From: JAJISK01 sp046759185
Lineage (GTDB): Archaea > Thermoplasmatota > Thermoplasmata > RBG-16-68-12 > JAJISG01
Direction: 5' to 3'
Assembly (NCBI GenBank): GCA_046759185.1
Contig: JBHIBO010000003.1
Location: 1-64,000, forward strand
DNA length: 64,000 bases
Within the stretch, counting starts at the first letter, position 1. The number at the start of each line of letters is the position of its first letter. The translations under genes were made by a program, and so were the position numbers. A model generated the notes under the pieces. That model was not told where the DNA came from. It made no database searches and saw only the letters and a program-made list of their open reading frames with translations. This document shows positions 63,894 to 64,000 of this stretch, one piece after another.

Positions 63894-64000
63894 TCAATCC
63901 TCGCCCAAGACGGATTGAGCTTTCTCGAGATCGTCGACGGCGACACCCAGATCGGATCGTCCGTGCATCCGATTGAGTTGCACGAGGCTGATGATGTTCA
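63894..64000 (-). CDS. C-terminal end of a gene truncated by the window edge
   Basis: The last 35 codons of a minus-strand frame read NIISLVQLNRMHGRSDLGVA and then VDDLEKAQSVLGED before a TGA at 63894-63896. The amphipathic helical look and coding-like composition suggest a genuine C-terminus. The 5' part lies beyond the window, so no function can be given. Confidence 0.45.
   Translation of the reverse strand, partial: NIISLVQLNRMHGRSDLGVAVDDLEKAQSVLGED

Overview
The window comes from a high-GC archaeon. The information-processing and proteostasis genes are all archaeal: an NIKS/GGQ release factor aRF1, RNA polymerase subunit K, MBF1, the AAA+ ATPases VAT/Cdc48 and PAN, a group II chaperonin, an archaeal-type UMP kinase, an RNA 2',3'-cyclic phosphodiesterase, a ThiD-ThiN fusion and a DUF2240 protein. 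Many genes are preceded by TATA-like boxes rather than bacterial promoters, often about 25 bases before a GTG or ATG, as expected for leaderless mRNAs. The gene set resembles Thermoplasmatota or a related lineage, but that placement is inference.

Bases 1-16,000 hold housekeeping and stress genes. These are a divergent NAD kinase with a C-terminal winged helix, an isochorismatase-like hydrolase without a normal start codon, two MDR dehydrogenases, the VAT-Hsp20 operon, an LsrF-like aldolase, the thermosome, a VOC protein, rpoK, a degenerate KaiC-like/zinc-ribbon/TPR protein, a HisA-related protein with DUF2240, aMBF1 and PAN. Bases 16,200-28,100 hold a 50-residue zinc-ribbon protein, a membrane FKBP, ThiDN with a GT4 glycosyltransferase, pyrH-thpR, aRF1-argS, a roughly 1000-residue secreted PKD protein and a small conserved protein.

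Bases 28,200-56,700 are dominated by molybdenum hydroxylases and carboxylate activation. Region A is a lone large subunit (28.2 kb). It is followed by an acetyl-CoA synthetase, small membrane proteins, and an operon of a frameshifted acyl-CoA ligase, a second Acs-like synthetase and an MDR reductase. Region B (39.9-43.7 kb) is a coxM-coxS-coxL set with the form II signature AYRGAGR, facing a coxD-coxE pair. Region C (50.8-55.0 kb) is a coxM-coxS-coxL-coxG set whose large subunit carries AYRCSFR, the signature of genuine form I aerobic CO dehydrogenase. Around B and C lie moaA, moaB, a MOT1-type molybdate transporter, a second coxG, an xdhC, and a single protein fusing MocA, XdhC and YHS domains. 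Together these could import molybdate, build and mature the cofactor, and insert it into the hydroxylases, so CO is a plausible supplementary electron donor.

Bases 56,900-64,000 hold citrate synthase, an unlisted small protein, a class III CoA-transferase, an MFS transporter, a two-subunit ComD/ComE-like thiamine-diphosphate decarboxylase, a probably frameshifted methyltransferase, an unknown protein and the C-terminal end of a gene cut by the window edge. I found no rRNA, tRNA, CRISPR array, insertion sequence or phage gene.
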